Under the pieces are notes generated by a model that saw nothing but the letters and a program-made list of their open reading frames with translations, made no database searches and was not told the DNA's origin. The position numbers and the translations under genes were made by a program. Below, in pieces: positions 1-8,307 of a DNA stretch of 64,000 nt (the first letter of the stretch is position 1; every line of letters starts with the position of its first letter). The DNA lies in assembly GCF_003008535.1 (NCBI RefSeq), contig NZ_CP027666.1, forward strand, positions 868,001 to 932,000, given 5' to 3'. The DNA comes from Ottowia oryzae (GTDB taxonomy: Bacteria > Pseudomonadota > Gammaproteobacteria > Burkholderiales > Burkholderiaceae_C).

Positions 1-35
1 CTACATCCCCCATTTCCATTCACTGAGGAGCGCGC

Positions 36-458
36 ATGAAAGTCCTACTCGCCGTTGACGGCAGCACCTACACCAAGAAGATGTTGGCCTACCTGACCAC
101 GCACGAGGACTTTCTGGCCGCCGGCACCGAATTCACCGCCCTCACGGTGATGCCCGCGCTGCCCGCCCGCGCGCGCGCCGCCGTCGGCAAGGAGGCGGTG
201 GACAGCTACTACTCCGAAGAGGCGGCCAAGGTGCTGGAGCCGGTGCAGAAGTACCTGTCGCGCCACGGCATCACGCCCAAGACCGTCATCAAGGTGGGCC
301 AGGCGGGCGAAACCATCGCCAAGGTGGCCGATGCGGGCAAGTTCGACCTGCTGATGATGGGCTCGCACGGCAACAGCGCGCTGGGCAACCTGGTGATGGG
401 CTCGGTCGCCACCCGCGTGCTCGCCGGCTGCAAGGTGCCGGTGATGTTGGTGCGCTGA
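36..458 (+). CDS. Universal stress protein (UspA family)
   Basis: A single-domain universal stress protein, a small cytoplasmic nucleotide-binding protein. The N-terminal strand MKVLLAVDGS carries the Asp of the ATP site. Around residues 107-127 there is the G-2x-G-9x-G-S pattern (GSHGNSALG then GS) that marks ATP-binding members. The length of 140 residues is typical. A GAGGAG ribosome site precedes the ATG. The gene is monocistronic, ends in an intrinsic terminator and faces a convergent hydrolase gene. Family members help survival under starvation or oxidative stress; the particular stress is not visible here. Confidence 0.93.
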   Translation: MKVLLAVDGSTYTKKMLAYLTTHEDFLAAGTEFTALTVMPALPARARAAVGKEAVDSYYSEEAAKVLEPVQKYLSRHGITPKTVIKVGQAGETIAKVADAGKFDLLMMGSHGNSALGNLVMGSVATRVLAGCKVPVMLVR

Positions 459-502
459 GCGCGCCGCCGCATCGGGGCCCGGCTCTGGGCCGCCTTAACC
501 AG

Positions 503-525
503 CCTGGCACACGCCAGGTTTTTTT
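503..525 (+). terminator. Intrinsic terminator of the universal stress protein gene
   Basis: A 6-bp stem CCTGGC/GCCAGG with a 4-nt loop ACAC is followed directly by seven T. It lies 45 bases after the stop codon. Confidence 0.85.
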
Positions 526-530
526 ATGGG

Positions 531-589
531 TCAAATCGGCCTCTGGCGCAGGTGGCGCCAGCACTGGCAGCTATCAATTGAATAGTATT
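531..589 (+). repeat. Dispersed palindromic repeat, copy 1
   Basis: Shows the full family pattern: TCAAATCGGCCTCTGGCGC at the left, a variable middle, then the CACTGGCAGCTATCAA end. It lies in the convergent gap between the stress protein and the hydrolase, 34 bp from copy 2 in the same orientation. Confidence 0.8.
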
Positions 590-622
590 TGCTTGCTGCG
601 AGCCCGCGGGCTGAGATACCCA

Positions 623-675
623 GTCAAAACGCCCTCTGGCGCCCGTCCAGCCAGCGCTGGCAGCTATGATTTTCG
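623..675 (+). repeat. Dispersed palindromic repeat, copy 2
   Basis: Begins GTCAAAACGCCCTCTGGCGC and ends AGCGCTGGCAGCTATGATTT. It is a second copy in the same gap as copy 1, so the gap carries a direct pair. Confidence 0.8.
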
Positions 676-799
676 CAGTGATCCGAGCGCCGGAGTGCGC
701 GGGGTAGATGGCGGTGCTACGCGCTAGGCGCCCGCCTGACCCCGGCCACCTGAGCGGCTTCGGCGCGGCTTAGTTCAGCCTGTTACAGCCGGGGGCGGC

Positions 800-1594
800 T
801 CAGTGCGGCCGCATCTTGGCCGTGCGCAGAAAGTGGATCAGCGCCTCGTCGAACGCGTCGGGCTGCTCCAGGTGCGGCAGGTGCCCGGCGCCGGGCAGCG
901 TGAGCAGTTGCGCGGCGGGAATCGCCTGCGCCATGGCGGCCAGCGTGTCGGGCGGCGCCACGCGGTCTTGCTCGCCCGCCACCAGCAGCGTGGGCGCGGC
1001 GATCTGGCCCAGCGCCGCGCGGCGGTCGAAGCCGCGCATGGCTTCCAGTGCGCGCCGCCACGTCGCCGCGTGCACCTGCGACTGGCAAAAGCGCGCCAGC
1101 TGCACGCCTTCGGGCAGCGCCGCGGGGCCCACCAGCTGGGGCACCAGCGCGTCGGCCACGGCGAGCATGTCGCGGCCCTCGTCCAGCCAGCGCAGCCCTT
1201 CACCGATGACGTGGTCATAGTTGTCGCCCGGCTGCACGGCGGGTGCTGTGGCCACCAGCACCAACTGGTGCACCAGATCGGGGCGGCGCACGGCCACTTC
1301 CTGCGCCAGCATGCCGCCCATGCCGTGGCCGACCAGGGCCACGCTGCGGCGCGGCGCCTCGCCCATCAGTACCTCGATCAGGTGGGCGCAGCTGGCGGCC
1401 AGGCCCATGAAGCTGTAGGGCTCCACCGGCACGCTCTGGCCGTAGCCGGGCATGCTCCAGGCCACGCCGCGAAACCCCAGGCTGGCCAACGCCTCGACCT
1501 GCGGCGCGAACGATCGAAAACTGCCGCCCGAGCCATGCAGCAGCACCACCGTGGGGCCATGGCCAAGCATCGAGAACGTGGGTAGAACGGGCAT
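800..1594 (-). CDS. Alpha/beta hydrolase lacking the serine nucleophile
   Basis: A 264-residue alpha/beta-hydrolase fold protein. The HGSGG oxyanion region lies at 20-24, an acid-loop Asp-210 in GEQDRV, and His-238 in GAGHLPHLEQP, as in BioH/RsbQ-like and carboxylesterase-type members. The nucleophile elbow reads LVGHGMGG, so residue 91 is Gly (codon GGC) where the family has Ser; one base change from AGC would explain it. The rest of the frame is intact, so it is not an obvious pseudogene. Activity as an esterase is therefore doubtful. It runs divergently from the flavin reductase at 1730. The substrate is unknown. Confidence 0.85.
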   Translation of the reverse strand: MPVLPTFSMLGHGPTVVLLHGSGGSFRSFAPQVEALASLGFRGVAWSMPGYGQSVPVEPYSFMGLAASCAHLIEVLMGEAPRRSVALVGHGMGGMLAQEVAVRRPDLVHQLVLVATAPAVQPGDNYDHVIGEGLRWLDEGRDMLAVADALVPQLVGPAALPEGVQLARFCQSQVHAATWRRALEAMRGFDRRAALGQIAAPTLLVAGEQDRVAPPDTLAAMAQAIPAAQLLTLPGAGHLPHLEQPDAFDEALIHFLRTAKMRPH

Positions 1595-1729
1595 GGGCCT
1601 ATCCTAATCGGCGGGGCTGGACGGCGTGCCATGTGCGGCCCGCGCCGCGCGCCACAGGCCGCATCTCCCTGGCGACCGTGGCGGCACTGCGCCGTCGCTA
1701 TGATCGACGGCTGCCTTCGCGCGTACCCC

Positions 1730-2239
1730 ATGCTTGCACCCACGCCCCCTCTTTTGTCCGAACCCGGCTCGCGCCAATTCCGCAGCGCCATGGGCATGTT
1801 CGCGACCGGCGTGGCCATCGTCACCGTGCGCACGGCGACGGGCGAAGTGGCGGGCCTGACGGTGAATTCATTCAACTCGGTGTCCATGCACCCGCCGCTG
1901 ATCGTGTGGAGCCTGGCGTGCCGCTCGCACGCGGTGCCGGCCTTCAGCGCGGCCACGCACTACGCCATCAACGTGCTGCCGGCCGACCAGCATGCGCTGG
2001 CGCTGCGCTTTGCCTCGTCCACGGGCGACCGCTGGCAGGGCGTGGATTGGCAGCCCGGCCTGGGCGGCGCGCCGCTGCTGGCGGGCGCGCTGGCGCAGTT
2101 CGAATGCGCCAACCAGCACCACCAGCTGGAGGGCGATCACCTGCTCTTCATCGGCCGGGTGGAGCGCTGCGTGCACCGCAGCGACGCCGCGCCGCTGGTG
2201 TTTCACGGCGGCAAGTTCTTCACCGAGCCGCTGGCGTGA
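1730..2239 (+). CDS. Flavin reductase-like, FMN-binding domain protein
   Basis: A 169-residue protein of the flavin reductase/FMN-binding split-barrel family. These small proteins use NAD(P)H to reduce FMN or FAD, often to feed a two-component monooxygenase. The typical start appears as FRSAMGMFATGVAIVTV, followed by GLTVNSFNSVSMHPPLIVWS, which contacts flavin. The end has the HHQLEGDHLLFIGRV segment with the conserved GDH. An upstream in-frame ATG exists, but the start at 1730 removes an atypical Arg/Pro-rich leader and gives the usual length. No partner monooxygenase lies nearby. It precedes a DMT transporter, possibly co-transcribed. Confidence 0.85.
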   Translation: MLAPTPPLLSEPGSRQFRSAMGMFATGVAIVTVRTATGEVAGLTVNSFNSVSMHPPLIVWSLACRSHAVPAFSAATHYAINVLPADQHALALRFASSTGDRWQGVDWQPGLGGAPLLAGALAQFECANQHHQLEGDHLLFIGRVERCVHRSDAAPLVFHGGKFFTEPLA

Positions 2240-2294
2240 CCGACTGGGCCGCGCCAAGCCTTGCGCGCCCGCCCGCGCTGGCGAAGGCCGCGCC

Positions 2295-3200
2295 GTGAAC
2301 GTCCGCCGCGAGCACCTGGACTCGCGCGCCGCCGCCATCCTGTTGCTGTGCTGCCTGTTCTGGGGCGTGCAGCAGGTGCTGGTCAAGGCCACGCTGCCGG
2401 AGCTGGCGCCGATCTTCCAGGCAGGCGTGCGCTTTGTGGGCGCCACGCTGCTGCTGGGCCTGTGGTGCGCGTGGCGGGGCGTGCGTTTGTTTCAGCGCGA
2501 CGGCAGCCTGGCGCCCGGCCTGCTGGCGGGTGGATTGTTCGCCCTGGAATTCGCGGCCATGTTTCTGGGCTTGCAGTACACCACCGCATCGCGCCTGACG
2601 GTGTTTCTCTACACCTCGCCCTTCTGGGTGGCGCTGGTGGTGCCGCTGCTGGTGCCCACCGAGCGCCTGCGCCCCGTGCAATGGGTGGGGCTGGCCTGCG
2701 CTTTTGCGGGCGTGGCCTTTGCGCTGCGCGAGGGCTTCACCCAGGGCGGCGCGGGGCTGACCTGGCAGGGCGACGTGCTGGGGCTGATCGGCGGCGCGAT
2801 GTGGGGGCTGACCACGGTGACGATCCGGGCCACGAAGCTGTCGCAGCTCACGCCCGAGAAAACGCTGTTCTACCAGGTGGCCGTGTCGGCGGTGGTGCTG
2901 CCGCTGCTGTCGCTGGCGCTGGGCGAGCGGTGGAACTGGCAGTGGTCGGCTTTTGCCGCCACGTCGATGGCGTTGCAGACGGTGGTGGGCGCCTTCATCA
3001 GCTACCTGGTGTGGATGTGGCTGCTGGCGCACTACCCGGCCACGCGCGTGTCGGCTTTCGTGTTTCTCACGCCGCTGTTCGCGCTGGGCGCGGGCGCGGG
3101 GTGGCTGCACGAGCCGATCACCACCAGCCTGCTGGCCGCGCTGGCGCTGGTGGCGGCGGGCATCGTGCTGGTCAACCGGCGCGCACCGGCGCGGGCCTGA
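2295..3200 (+). CDS. DMT-superfamily permease (two EamA domains)
   Basis: An inner-membrane drug/metabolite transporter of about 301 residues. About ten hydrophobic helices form two EamA repeats (roughly residues 10-140 and 150-295). The first helix follows DSRAAAILLLCCLFWG and the second domain begins near GDVLGLIGGAMWGL. A GTG start at 2295 gives the normal family length; a longer upstream frame only reads through the preceding gene out of frame. It sits 55 bases after the flavin reductase. Members usually export amino acids, nucleosides or metabolites; the substrate cannot be deduced. Confidence 0.85.
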   Translation: MNVRREHLDSRAAAILLLCCLFWGVQQVLVKATLPELAPIFQAGVRFVGATLLLGLWCAWRGVRLFQRDGSLAPGLLAGGLFALEFAAMFLGLQYTTASRLTVFLYTSPFWVALVVPLLVPTERLRPVQWVGLACAFAGVAFALREGFTQGGAGLTWQGDVLGLIGGAMWGLTTVTIRATKLSQLTPEKTLFYQVAVSAVVLPLLSLALGERWNWQWSAFAATSMALQTVVGAFISYLVWMWLLAHYPATRVSAFVFLTPLFALGAGAGWLHEPITTSLLAALALVAAGIVLVNRRAPARA

Positions 3201-3335
3201 ATCGCCCCGGCCGGGCAGCGCCACCCGGCACTCAACTGCACTACGATTGCAAAAACCGCCCGGCACCCCCATTTAGGCCGGATTGGGCGGCCCGCAGGGC
3301 CTTTTCTACTGCAGACGCCAACACCGCACGCATCC

Positions 3336-4331
3336 ATGCAATTCAAGGACTATTACGACATCCTCGGCGTCACCAAGAGCGCCAGCCAGGACGACATCAA
3401 GAAGGCCTACCGCAAGCTGGCCCGCAAATACCACCCCGACGTCAGCAAAGAGGCCGACGCCGCCGAGCGCATGGCCGAGGTGAACGAAGCCAACACCGTG
3501 CTGTCCGACCCCGAAAAGCGCGCCGCGTACGACACCGTGGGCGCGCAGGCCTGGGCCGCTGGCGCGCGCTCGGGCGACGACGTGCGCCCGCCGCCGGGCT
3601 GGAACAGCGGCTACGGCGATGGCGGCGGCGCCGAGGGCTTCAGCCGGCACTTCGGCGGCGGTGGTGACGGCGGCGACTTCAGCGAGTTCTTTGAGCAGAT
3701 GTTTGGCCATGCGCGCGCAGGCGGCGGCGCTGGGCGGCGCGCGTCCGGCGCGCACGCGCAGATGCGCGGTGAAGACCGCCATGCACGCATCGAGCTCGAT
3801 CTGGCCGACACCTACAAGGGCGCTGAAAAGCAGATCAGCCTGCGCGGCGCCAAGCGGGACGAATCCGGCCACGTGGTGCCGGACGACCGCACGCTGCAAG
3901 TGAAGATCCCCGTGGGCGTGAAGGAAGGCCAGATGATTCGCCTGGCTGGCCAGGGCGGCGCGGGCTACAACGGCGGCCCGGCGGGCGATTTGATGCTGGA
4001 AGTGCAGTTTCGCCCCGATGCGCGCTACCGCATCGACGGCCGCGACGTGACCCAGCGCCTGCGCATCAGCCCGTGGGAGGCGGCGCTGGGCGGCGGCGTT
4101 CACGTCACCACACCCGACGGCGCCACGGTGGAAGTGACCGTGCCCGCCGGCTCGGGCAGCGGGCGCAAGCTGCGCCTGAAGGGGCGCGGCATTCCGTCGA
4201 CCAGCGCGCCGGGCGACTTGTACCTGGAGCTGGAAGTGGCCGTGCCCGGCGCGGTGACCGACGAGCAGAAAGCCGCGTGGGCCGCGCTGCAGGGCGCCTA
4301 CCCCGGCTTCAACCCCCGCAGCGCCGCCTGA
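3336..4331 (+). CDS. cbpA: Curved DNA-binding protein / DnaJ-type co-chaperone CbpA
   Basis: A type II Hsp40 of 331 residues. Residues 5-69 form a J domain with the HPD tripeptide (KYHPDVS) that stimulates DnaK ATPase. A Gly-rich linker follows (about 85-140), then two C-terminal beta-barrel domains that bind unfolded clients. No cysteine-rich zinc module is present, which separates it from DnaJ. In E. coli CbpA also binds curved DNA in stationary phase. The immediately following gene is its modulator cbpM, and the pair forms the conserved operon. Confidence 0.93.
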   Translation: MQFKDYYDILGVTKSASQDDIKKAYRKLARKYHPDVSKEADAAERMAEVNEANTVLSDPEKRAAYDTVGAQAWAAGARSGDDVRPPPGWNSGYGDGGGAEGFSRHFGGGGDGGDFSEFFEQMFGHARAGGGAGRRASGAHAQMRGEDRHARIELDLADTYKGAEKQISLRGAKRDESGHVVPDDRTLQVKIPVGVKEGQMIRLAGQGGAGYNGGPAGDLMLEVQFRPDARYRIDGRDVTQRLRISPWEAALGGGVHVTTPDGATVEVTVPAGSGSGRKLRLKGRGIPSTSAPGDLYLELEVAVPGAVTDEQKAAWAALQGAYPGFNPRSAA

Positions 4332-4370
4332 CGCGCGCCCGCCCCGCACGGACAACGGAGACCGATCCCC

Positions 4371-4691
4371 ATGGCACACCACAACCCCATTGCCATCCCC
4401 GCCGAATTGGTAGAACTGCTGGGCGATGCCGCCCTGGACTTGCAAGAACTGGCCCGCGGCTGCCGCGTCAGCCCCGACTGGGTGGTCACGCGCGTCGAAT
4501 CCGGCGTGCTGCTGCCCGACAGCGGTGGCGCCGCCGCCGAATGGCGCTTTGCCGGCGCCACCCTGGTGCGCGCCCGCCGCCTGGCCGGGCTGGAGCAAAC
4601 CTTTGAGGCCGACCCCCAACTGGCTGCGCTGACGGTGGACCTGATGGAAGAGGTGGTCGAGCTGCGCCGGCGCCTGCATCAGCTGATCTGA
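4371..4691 (+). CDS. cbpM: Chaperone modulator CbpM
   Basis: A 106-residue MerR-like helical protein that binds the J domain of CbpA and blocks its co-chaperone and DNA-binding functions. The sequence has the expected pattern: an acidic LLGDAALDLQELARGC start, a central FAGATLVRARRLAGL segment, and a C-terminal helix LMEEVVELRRRLHQL. The gene lies 39 bases after cbpA in the same direction, and that context supports the call strongly. Confidence 0.88.
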   Translation: MAHHNPIAIPAELVELLGDAALDLQELARGCRVSPDWVVTRVESGVLLPDSGGAAAEWRFAGATLVRARRLAGLEQTFEADPQLAALTVDLMEEVVELRRRLHQLI

Positions 4692-4799
4692 AGGCGGGCG
4701 GCCGTGGCTTGGGGCGATGCGCTGACCCCAAGCCGCCAGACCGCCGCCACCACCCCAGCCGCACTTCTGGGGGCTGGCTGGCCGCCATCGCCAGCGGCC

Positions 4800-4862
4800 C
4801 GATTTTTCAGCACAAAAAACACTGCCCGCGCTGGATAGACCAGCGCGGGCAGCTATGTTTTC
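4800..4862 (+). repeat. Dispersed palindromic repeat, copy 3 (perfect 11-bp hairpin)
   Basis: The core is a perfect 11-bp inverted repeat, GCCCGCGCTGG (4824-4834) and CCAGCGCGGGC (4840-4850), with loop ATAGA, followed by AGCTATGTTTT. It sits between the convergent genes cbpM and the glycine-zipper gene, where it could end transcripts from both sides. Confidence 0.75.
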
Positions 4863-4889
4863 AGGAGTGGCGGCCCGTCAGGCCGTGCC

Positions 4890-5732
4890 TCAGAACCCCA
4901 CGCCGATCCCGGCGCCGCTGTGGCGCCCGATGCGCCCACCCACCGACAGGCTGACGCCTACCGGCGCCACGTAGCGCGGGGCCGGCTGCACGTACACGGG
5001 CGCCGGGTAAGCCTGATACACCGGGGCCGGGTACACGTAGGGCTGCGGGTAGGCCACCGGGTACGGCGCCTGCACCACGGGCTGCGCCGGGTACGGGTAC
5101 GCGACCGCAGGCGGCGCGGTCACCACCGGCGCGCTGACGGCCGGGTACCCAGAATACGCCGGCGCCACCGGGTAGGCCGACACCGGCGCGGGCTGCACCG
5201 GGTAGGTCTGCACGCCGCTGTTGTAGCTACCGCTGTTGTAGCCGCCGTTGTTGTAGCCGTAATCCTGCTGCTGGCCTTCATAGCCGTACGGCGCGGGCAC
5301 CTGCAGCCACTGGCCGGGCGCCTGAGCGGTGCGCGTCTGGTATTGGCGGCCTTGGTATTCGTAGGTGACGTCGTAGCCGGTCACGCGCTGGCTGTAGCGC
5401 GTGGCGCAGCCGCCGTAGCCGTTGTTGTAGGCCTCGGCCGTGTTGCCCAGCACCGCGCCGCCCAGGGCGCCCAAAATGGCCCCGGCGATGTGGCCGTTGC
5501 CCCGGCCGATCTGGCTGCCAATCAGCCCGCCGGTCACGGCGCCCACGGCCGCGCCCGTGCCGCTGGCACGGTTGGGCCCGCACTCCTGCACGGGCACTTG
5601 CTCGACCACCGGCTGCGCGCCCAGCACCCGCGCCGTCACCATCGACTGCGCGTTCGCCGCCGTCGCAGCCACGCCCAAGGCGGCCAGCAAGGCCAGGCGA
5701 ACCGGGGTGGCGGCAGTCAGGGGGCTTTTCAT
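4890..5732 (-). CDS. Glycine-zipper 2TM envelope protein with Tyr/Pro-rich tail
   Basis: A 280-residue exported protein. Residues 1-27 form a signal peptide ending in ANAQ. Residues about 60-100 form a glycine-zipper hairpin (GAAVGAVTGGLIGSQIGRG, then ILGALGGAVLGN) typical of Rick_17kDa_Anti/YmgG-like outer-membrane-associated proteins. The middle has a conserved CATRYSQRVTGYDVTYEYQG block. The last 130 residues are low complexity, rich in Tyr, Pro, Ala and Val. The start at 5732 has an AGAGGA ribosome site. A role in envelope integrity or stress is likely; nothing more specific can be said. Confidence 0.85.
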   Translation of the reverse strand: MKSPLTAATPVRLALLAALGVAATAANAQSMVTARVLGAQPVVEQVPVQECGPNRASGTGAAVGAVTGGLIGSQIGRGNGHIAGAILGALGGAVLGNTAEAYNNGYGGCATRYSQRVTGYDVTYEYQGRQYQTRTAQAPGQWLQVPAPYGYEGQQQDYGYNNGGYNSGSYNSGVQTYPVQPAPVSAYPVAPAYSGYPAVSAPVVTAPPAVAYPYPAQPVVQAPYPVAYPQPYVYPAPVYQAYPAPVYVQPAPRYVAPVGVSLSVGGRIGRHSGAGIGVGF

Positions 5733-6066
5733 GATGCGATCCTCTCCAAGGCAAGACAACTCAGCCGACATTTTGGGCCGATTCCCTTCCCCAACGCCCC
5801 AGCGCCGACGCGGGGGGACGGACTTTACAACCCAGTCACAAAGTGGGCACCGCCAAGGCCTGTCGCGGCAAGGCGACCGTTGGCAGAAAGACGGCATGTC
5901 CCCGGCAGAGAGGCCAGCGGGGGTTGCGAGGACCGCTATGGCGCGGCGGGCGAATGCGTGGCGGGGTACGTGGCCCGCTGCGCCGGCCATCAGCGCAGTC
6001 GCAATTTGCTCATCAATTGATAGCTTCCCGTGCCCGGCTATCGGGCGCAAAAGGCTGATTTCATGC
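5733..6066. other. Intergenic region upstream of the glycine-zipper gene
   Basis: No coding region is supported here. It should hold the promoter of the minus-strand glycine-zipper gene, and it contains one repeat copy (6012-6064) next to the siderophore-receptor terminator. No clear -35/-10 pair was identified. Confidence 0.6.
6012..6064 (-). repeat. Dispersed palindromic repeat, copy 4
   Basis: Reverse orientation: CATCAATTGATAGCTTCCCG, a short middle, then GGGCGCAAAAGGCTGATTTC. It lies directly next to the terminator of the siderophore receptor gene. Confidence 0.65.
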
Positions 6067-6090
6067 AAAAAAGCCGGCCATTGGGCCGGC
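6067..6090 (-). terminator. Intrinsic terminator of the siderophore receptor gene
   Basis: Read on the minus strand, a 7-bp stem GCCGGCC/GGCCGGC with a 4-nt loop is followed by six T. It lies about 58 bases after the receptor stop codon. Confidence 0.85.
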
Positions 6091-6147
6091 TGTGAGGGGC
6101 AGGCCGCGCCGCCACAGCGAATGCGGCGTGCGCGGCAAGCGTCACGG

Positions 6148-8307
6148 TCAGAACGAGACGGTGGCCGACAGGCGGAAGGTGCGCGGTGCGCCGGCCATGA
6201 CGAAGCCGTCCCCGAACGTGCCGATCCAGTACTTCTTGTTGGTCACGTTTTCCACGCTGGCATTGAAGCGCACGGGCGTGGCGCCGAATTTCGTGGCGTA
6301 GCTGGTGGTCAGATCCAGCCGCTTCCAGGCGGGCACGCGCAGGCGGTTGCCCGAATCGGACCACTGCTTGCCGGTGTAGTGAACGCGGCCACCTACCTTC
6401 AGCCCTTGCAGCGGCGTGTCCCAGTCCAGGCCCATGCGGGCGCGAAGGCCCGGCGTGCCGTAGGTGTCCTTGCCGGTGTTGCGCTGCTCAGACTTGATGT
6501 GGGCCACGCCGCCCAGCACGGACAGGCTCGAGGTCAGCTTGCCGTACACGCTCCATTCCACGCCGCGCAGACGCTGCTCGCCGTCGTCCACCAGGCGGTT
6601 GGCGGGGTCGGTGATGAAGGAGGGGCGCTTGATCTGGAACGCGCTGACGGTGTGGGTCAGCTCGCCGGTCTGGAACTTCACGCCCAGCTCCATCTGCTTG
6701 CTCACGCGCGGGCCCATGACTTCGCCGGCGTTGGCGTAGGTCACGCCCACCACCTGGCCGGGCTCCATGCCTTCGGTGTAGTTGCCGAACAGCGCGACGC
6801 TGTCGCCCCACGGCCGCACCACGGCGGCCAGCATGGGCGAAAAGCGGCTCTTGCTGTAGTTGTTCCAGGGCTGCTTGATGCTCTGGTAGCGCCCGCCCAG
6901 CGTCAGCAGCACGGCGTCGTTCGCGAAGCTCATCGTGTCGGCGATGGCCAGCGAGCGGAAGTCGTTGTTGCTGCGCACCGTGGCCTTGTCGTAGCCGTTC
7001 CACACCGGGGGGTTGGGAAACACCGGCGTGACCGGGTCGTACATGTTGGTGTTGTAGCAGTAGTTGCACGCGGTGTTGTTCGTGCCTTCCTTCATCTTGA
7101 GGATGTTGGCCGACAGCTGCGCGCGGTGCTTCACGGCGCCGGTGCTGAACTTGCCGATCACCCCGGCTTCGGCCGTCTGGCGCTTGGAGCGCGTGTCCAC
7201 GTTGTAGATGGCGCCGCGCGTGGCGCCGTCCAGGCCGGTGACGATGGCGCGGGTGCCAAACATCAGCCCGCGGCCTTCGGCCTCGCCCGCGCCAAAGGCC
7301 AGGTAGCCTTGCCAGTTTTCGTTGAAGTCGAACTCGCCGCGTGCCAGCACGCCCGTGTTGTCGTACTTGCCGTGCGTGCCGCGGAACATGTTGGTGTCGC
7401 CGCGCGGCGGGCTGAGCAGGACGCCCACCCCAGGAATGGCGGCGTTGCCCGTGAAGTTGAACATGCCGGGGCTGCCGTTGCTGATCTTGTTGATGCTGTT
7501 GTACACATCCAGCGAGAAGCGGGCGCGGTCGCCCAGGTAGTCGATGCCCAGCGCACCCACGCTGCGCGTTTGCTTCTCGTCCTTGGCGCCCATCTTGCCG
7601 GTGCCGTACACGCCGTTGAAGCGCACGCCCAGGCGCTGCTCGGGGCCAAAGCGCTTGCCCAGGTCGGCGTGCGCCTGGCCGTAGGAGCTGGTGCCGTAGG
7701 TGAAGGTGAGCTCGGCAATGGGCTTGGCCAGCGCGCGCTTGGTCACCATGTTCACCGTGCCCGCCACGCTGGTGCCCGGCGGCATGCCCGACAGCAGCAC
7801 GTTGGGGCCGCGCAGCACTTCCACGCGCTCGAACATTTCGATGGGCACCGAGTTGGCCGGCGCAATGCCGTACAGGCCGTTGGTGGCGATGTCCTGCGCG
7901 CCCATGTCCAGCCCGCGCAGGTTGAAGTTTTGCAGCAGGTGGTTCTTGTTGGTGGTGAAGACCACGGCGGGGTCGTTCTCCAGCACGTCCTGCAGGGTCA
8001 GGGCAGACCAGTCCTCGGCCAGCTCGCGCGTGTAGGCGTTCACGTGCACTGGCGCATTCATGATCGAGGTGGCGCCCAGAATGCCCAGCCGCGCACCCTT
8101 GGCGGCCTTGCGCCCCGGCGCAAGCAGGGGCAGATCTTCACGCTCGTACGTGTCGCGGATATTGACTTGCTCCAGCGTCGGCGTGGCCGCGTCTGCATTG
8201 GCGGTGCTGGGTGCAGGGGCGGGCGTCTGGGCGAGTGCGGTGGCGCCGTAGGCCAGCAGCGCGAGGGCAATCGGGCTGAGCCGCAGGCGGCGGGTGGATG
8301 CAGTCAA
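6148..8307 (-). CDS. TonB-dependent siderophore receptor
   Basis: A 719-residue outer-membrane beta-barrel receptor that imports ferric siderophores using TonB energy. The signal peptide covers about 1-26 (ending ALAQ). The plug domain, about 60-230, contains NFNLRGLDMGAQ and the diagnostic VEVLRGPNVLLSG. The barrel ends in a C-terminal Phe (LSATVSF), as needed for BAM insertion. Two Cys in TACNYC lie in an extracellular loop. The start is TTG, chosen because AGGAG lies seven bases upstream. A Fur-like box at 8392-8410 indicates iron repression. No siderophore biosynthesis gene is adjacent, so it may take up xenosiderophores. Confidence 0.92.
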   Translation of the reverse strand: MTASTRRLRLSPIALALLAYGATALAQTPAPAPSTANADAATPTLEQVNIRDTYEREDLPLLAPGRKAAKGARLGILGATSIMNAPVHVNAYTRELAEDWSALTLQDVLENDPAVVFTTNKNHLLQNFNLRGLDMGAQDIATNGLYGIAPANSVPIEMFERVEVLRGPNVLLSGMPPGTSVAGTVNMVTKRALAKPIAELTFTYGTSSYGQAHADLGKRFGPEQRLGVRFNGVYGTGKMGAKDEKQTRSVGALGIDYLGDRARFSLDVYNSINKISNGSPGMFNFTGNAAIPGVGVLLSPPRGDTNMFRGTHGKYDNTGVLARGEFDFNENWQGYLAFGAGEAEGRGLMFGTRAIVTGLDGATRGAIYNVDTRSKRQTAEAGVIGKFSTGAVKHRAQLSANILKMKEGTNNTACNYCYNTNMYDPVTPVFPNPPVWNGYDKATVRSNNDFRSLAIADTMSFANDAVLLTLGGRYQSIKQPWNNYSKSRFSPMLAAVVRPWGDSVALFGNYTEGMEPGQVVGVTYANAGEVMGPRVSKQMELGVKFQTGELTHTVSAFQIKRPSFITDPANRLVDDGEQRLRGVEWSVYGKLTSSLSVLGGVAHIKSEQRNTGKDTYGTPGLRARMGLDWDTPLQGLKVGGRVHYTGKQWSDSGNRLRVPAWKRLDLTTSYATKFGATPVRFNASVENVTNKKYWIGTFGDGFVMAGAPRTFRLSATVSF

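Larger units (their letters stand above)
459..799. other. Convergent intergenic region with terminator and two repeats
   Basis: No gene is seen in these 341 bases. They hold the intrinsic terminator at 503-525 and two same-orientation copies of the dispersed palindromic repeat (531-589 and 623-675). Nothing further is recognised between 676 and 799. Confidence 0.8.

Noticed and set aside
803..1585. A 260-codon plus-strand frame opposite the first alpha/beta hydrolase.
   Set aside because: The hydrolase on the minus strand has clear family motifs, while this frame is low-complexity His/Arg/Gly sequence.
4824..4850. Perfect 11-bp hairpin considered as an ordinary intrinsic terminator.
   Set aside because: It is followed by AGCTATGTTTT rather than a clean T run, and it is the core of a dispersed repeat copy. 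A termination role remains possible but was not called separately.
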